Shown piece after piece: positions 12,073-12,686 of a stretch of 12,686 nucleotides of DNA. Where the stretch lies: assembly GCA_946627905.1 (NCBI GenBank), contig CAMOVY010000017.1:1-12686 (forward strand). The letters run 5' to 3'. Positions within the stretch are counted from its first letter, which is position 1, and every line of letters begins with the position of its first letter. This DNA is from an uncultured Clostridia bacterium (lineage in GTDB: Bacteria > Bacillota > Clostridia > Christensenellales > Borkfalkiaceae). Position numbers and translations under genes: made by a program. The notes beneath the pieces are model-generated. The model was not told the origin of the DNA. It did no database searches and saw nothing but the letters and a program-made list of their open reading frames with translations.

Positions 12073-12686
12073 ATGAAGAAACTTTTAACACTTTTAGTTG
12101 CCGCTATCATGGCGGTAGCGTGCTGTTTCGGTCTCGTTGCCTGCGGTGACGGAGAAGACGCGCAGGAATTAAAGATGCCCGCGTATGACGCAAGGTTTAC
12201 GGAGACGATTCCGGCGGATTTTAAGGTTGGATTTATTTTCTTGCACGACGAAAAATCCACTTACGACCTTAATTTCTACAATGCGGCAAAAGAAGCAGTT
12301 GAATATTTCGGTTTAAGCGACAGCCAGGTTTTCTACAAATTTAACATTGATGAGAACGAACAATGTACCGACGCTGCAAACGACTTAATCAGTAAAGGCT
12401 GCAAAGCGATATTCGCTGACTCTTTCGGTCATGAAAAATTACTCGTTCCGCTTGCCGAAGCAAATCCTACGGTTCAATTTTTCCATGCGACCGGAACTCA
12501 AGCGGCTGTTCGTGAAAGTTTAACTAACTATCACAACGCTTTTGCCAGCATTTATCAGGGCAGATATCTTGCGGGTTATGCTGCGGGTATGAAACTTAAC
12601 GAAATGATTGACGCCGGCAAGGTTGATGCAACCAAAGAAATTCAGGTCGGCTACGTTGGCGCGTTTACCTATGCCGAAGTTATTTC
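12073..12686 (+). CDS. BMP-family ABC transporter substrate-binding lipoprotein (partial)
   Basis: The first 204 codons are in the window; the gene continues past the right edge. A lipoprotein signal peptide is clear: MKKLLTLLVAAIMAVACC, then a lipobox LVAC with Cys24 as the lipidated residue. The mature chain has FKVGFIFLHDEKSTYDLNF, a glutamate-rich segment, KGCKAIFADSFGHE, FFHATG and YQGRYLAGYAAG, which match the BMP/PnrA family (the G(R/K)YLAG motif is typical). These proteins bind purine nucleosides for an ABC importer (B. subtilis NupN and Treponema PnrA are examples). The ATP-binding and permease genes expected next lie outside the window. It follows xpt by 75 bases without a terminator or clear promoter, so it may share the guanine riboswitch. 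Its codons use more T-ending forms than its neighbours, as often seen in highly expressed genes. Confidence 0.93.
   Translation, partial: MKKLLTLLVAAIMAVACCFGLVACGDGEDAQELKMPAYDARFTETIPADFKVGFIFLHDEKSTYDLNFYNAAKEAVEYFGLSDSQVFYKFNIDENEQCTDAANDLISKGCKAIFADSFGHEKLLVPLAEANPTVQFFHATGTQAAVRESLTNYHNAFASIYQGRYLAGYAAGMKLNEMIDAGKVDATKEIQVGYVGAFTYAEVI

Noticed and set aside
1..12686. CRISPR array, insertion sequence, integrase, tRNA or rRNA gene
   Set aside because: I looked for spaced direct repeats, transposase-like proteins, terminal inverted repeats and cloverleaf or rRNA sequence and saw none.

Overview
The window reads as ordinary chromosome from a low-to-mid GC Bacillota, most likely an uncultured member of class Clostridia. 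The evidence is the tmk-holB-ricT-trmN6-rsmI gene order (the same order as the Bacillus subtilis tmk to yabC region), a DUF1540 Cys-rich miniprotein, Shine-Dalgarno starts of the GGAGG/AAGGA type, sigma-A-like promoters and a purine-type riboswitch. I see no insertion sequence, phage gene, CRISPR array, tRNA or rRNA. Genus cannot be told from the sequence.

Layout. (1) 1-128, minus: the 5' end of rplI (ribosomal protein bL9) with a clean promoter. (2) 253-393, plus: a 46-residue DUF1540 protein with a terminator that starts inside its last codons. (3) 394-720: a gene-free stretch that holds a candidate minus-strand small RNA (promoter at 523-550, terminator at 417-450) and the greA promoter. 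(4) 721-6202, plus: greA, lysS, an unrecognised membrane-anchored protein, tmk, holB and ricT, closely spaced with no visible internal terminator, so probably one operon for transcription, translation and replication functions. (5) 6230-6505: a separate 56-residue 2x[4Fe-4S] ferredoxin unit with its own promoter and terminator, set between ricT and the rest of the conserved cluster. (6) 6521-7999, plus: a TrmN6-like methyltransferase and rsmI, ending at a strong bidirectional terminator. (7) 8059-9076, minus: dut then luxS; the dut promoter is placed so that its transcript would be leaderless. (8) 9127-10440, minus: an ArsB/NhaD-type (ion transporter superfamily) permease, also with almost no leader. 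(9) 10566-11147, plus: a LOG-family nucleotide-processing protein, divergent from the permease. (10) 11177-12686, plus: a promoter, a guanine-class purine riboswitch with unusual loops, xpt, and the start of a BMP-family nucleoside-binding lipoprotein. Together these form a purine salvage unit.

How they fit. The long plus-strand cluster is housekeeping: GreA rescues stalled RNA polymerase, LysS charges tRNA-Lys, Tmk makes dTDP, HolB is part of the clamp loader, RicT is an Fe-S adaptor in RNA processing, and TrmN6 and RsmI modify tRNA and 16S rRNA. dut keeps uracil out of DNA and supplies dUMP. luxS recycles S-ribosylhomocysteine and makes the AI-2 precursor. The riboswitch, xpt and BMP lipoprotein import and recover purines.

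The most unusual signals are regulatory: a candidate small RNA that may refold, one leaderless and one near-leaderless promoter, and a purine aptamer with a canonical binding core but altered kissing loops. No clearly new multi-gene system is visible. The least explained coding gene is the membrane-anchored protein between lysS and tmk.
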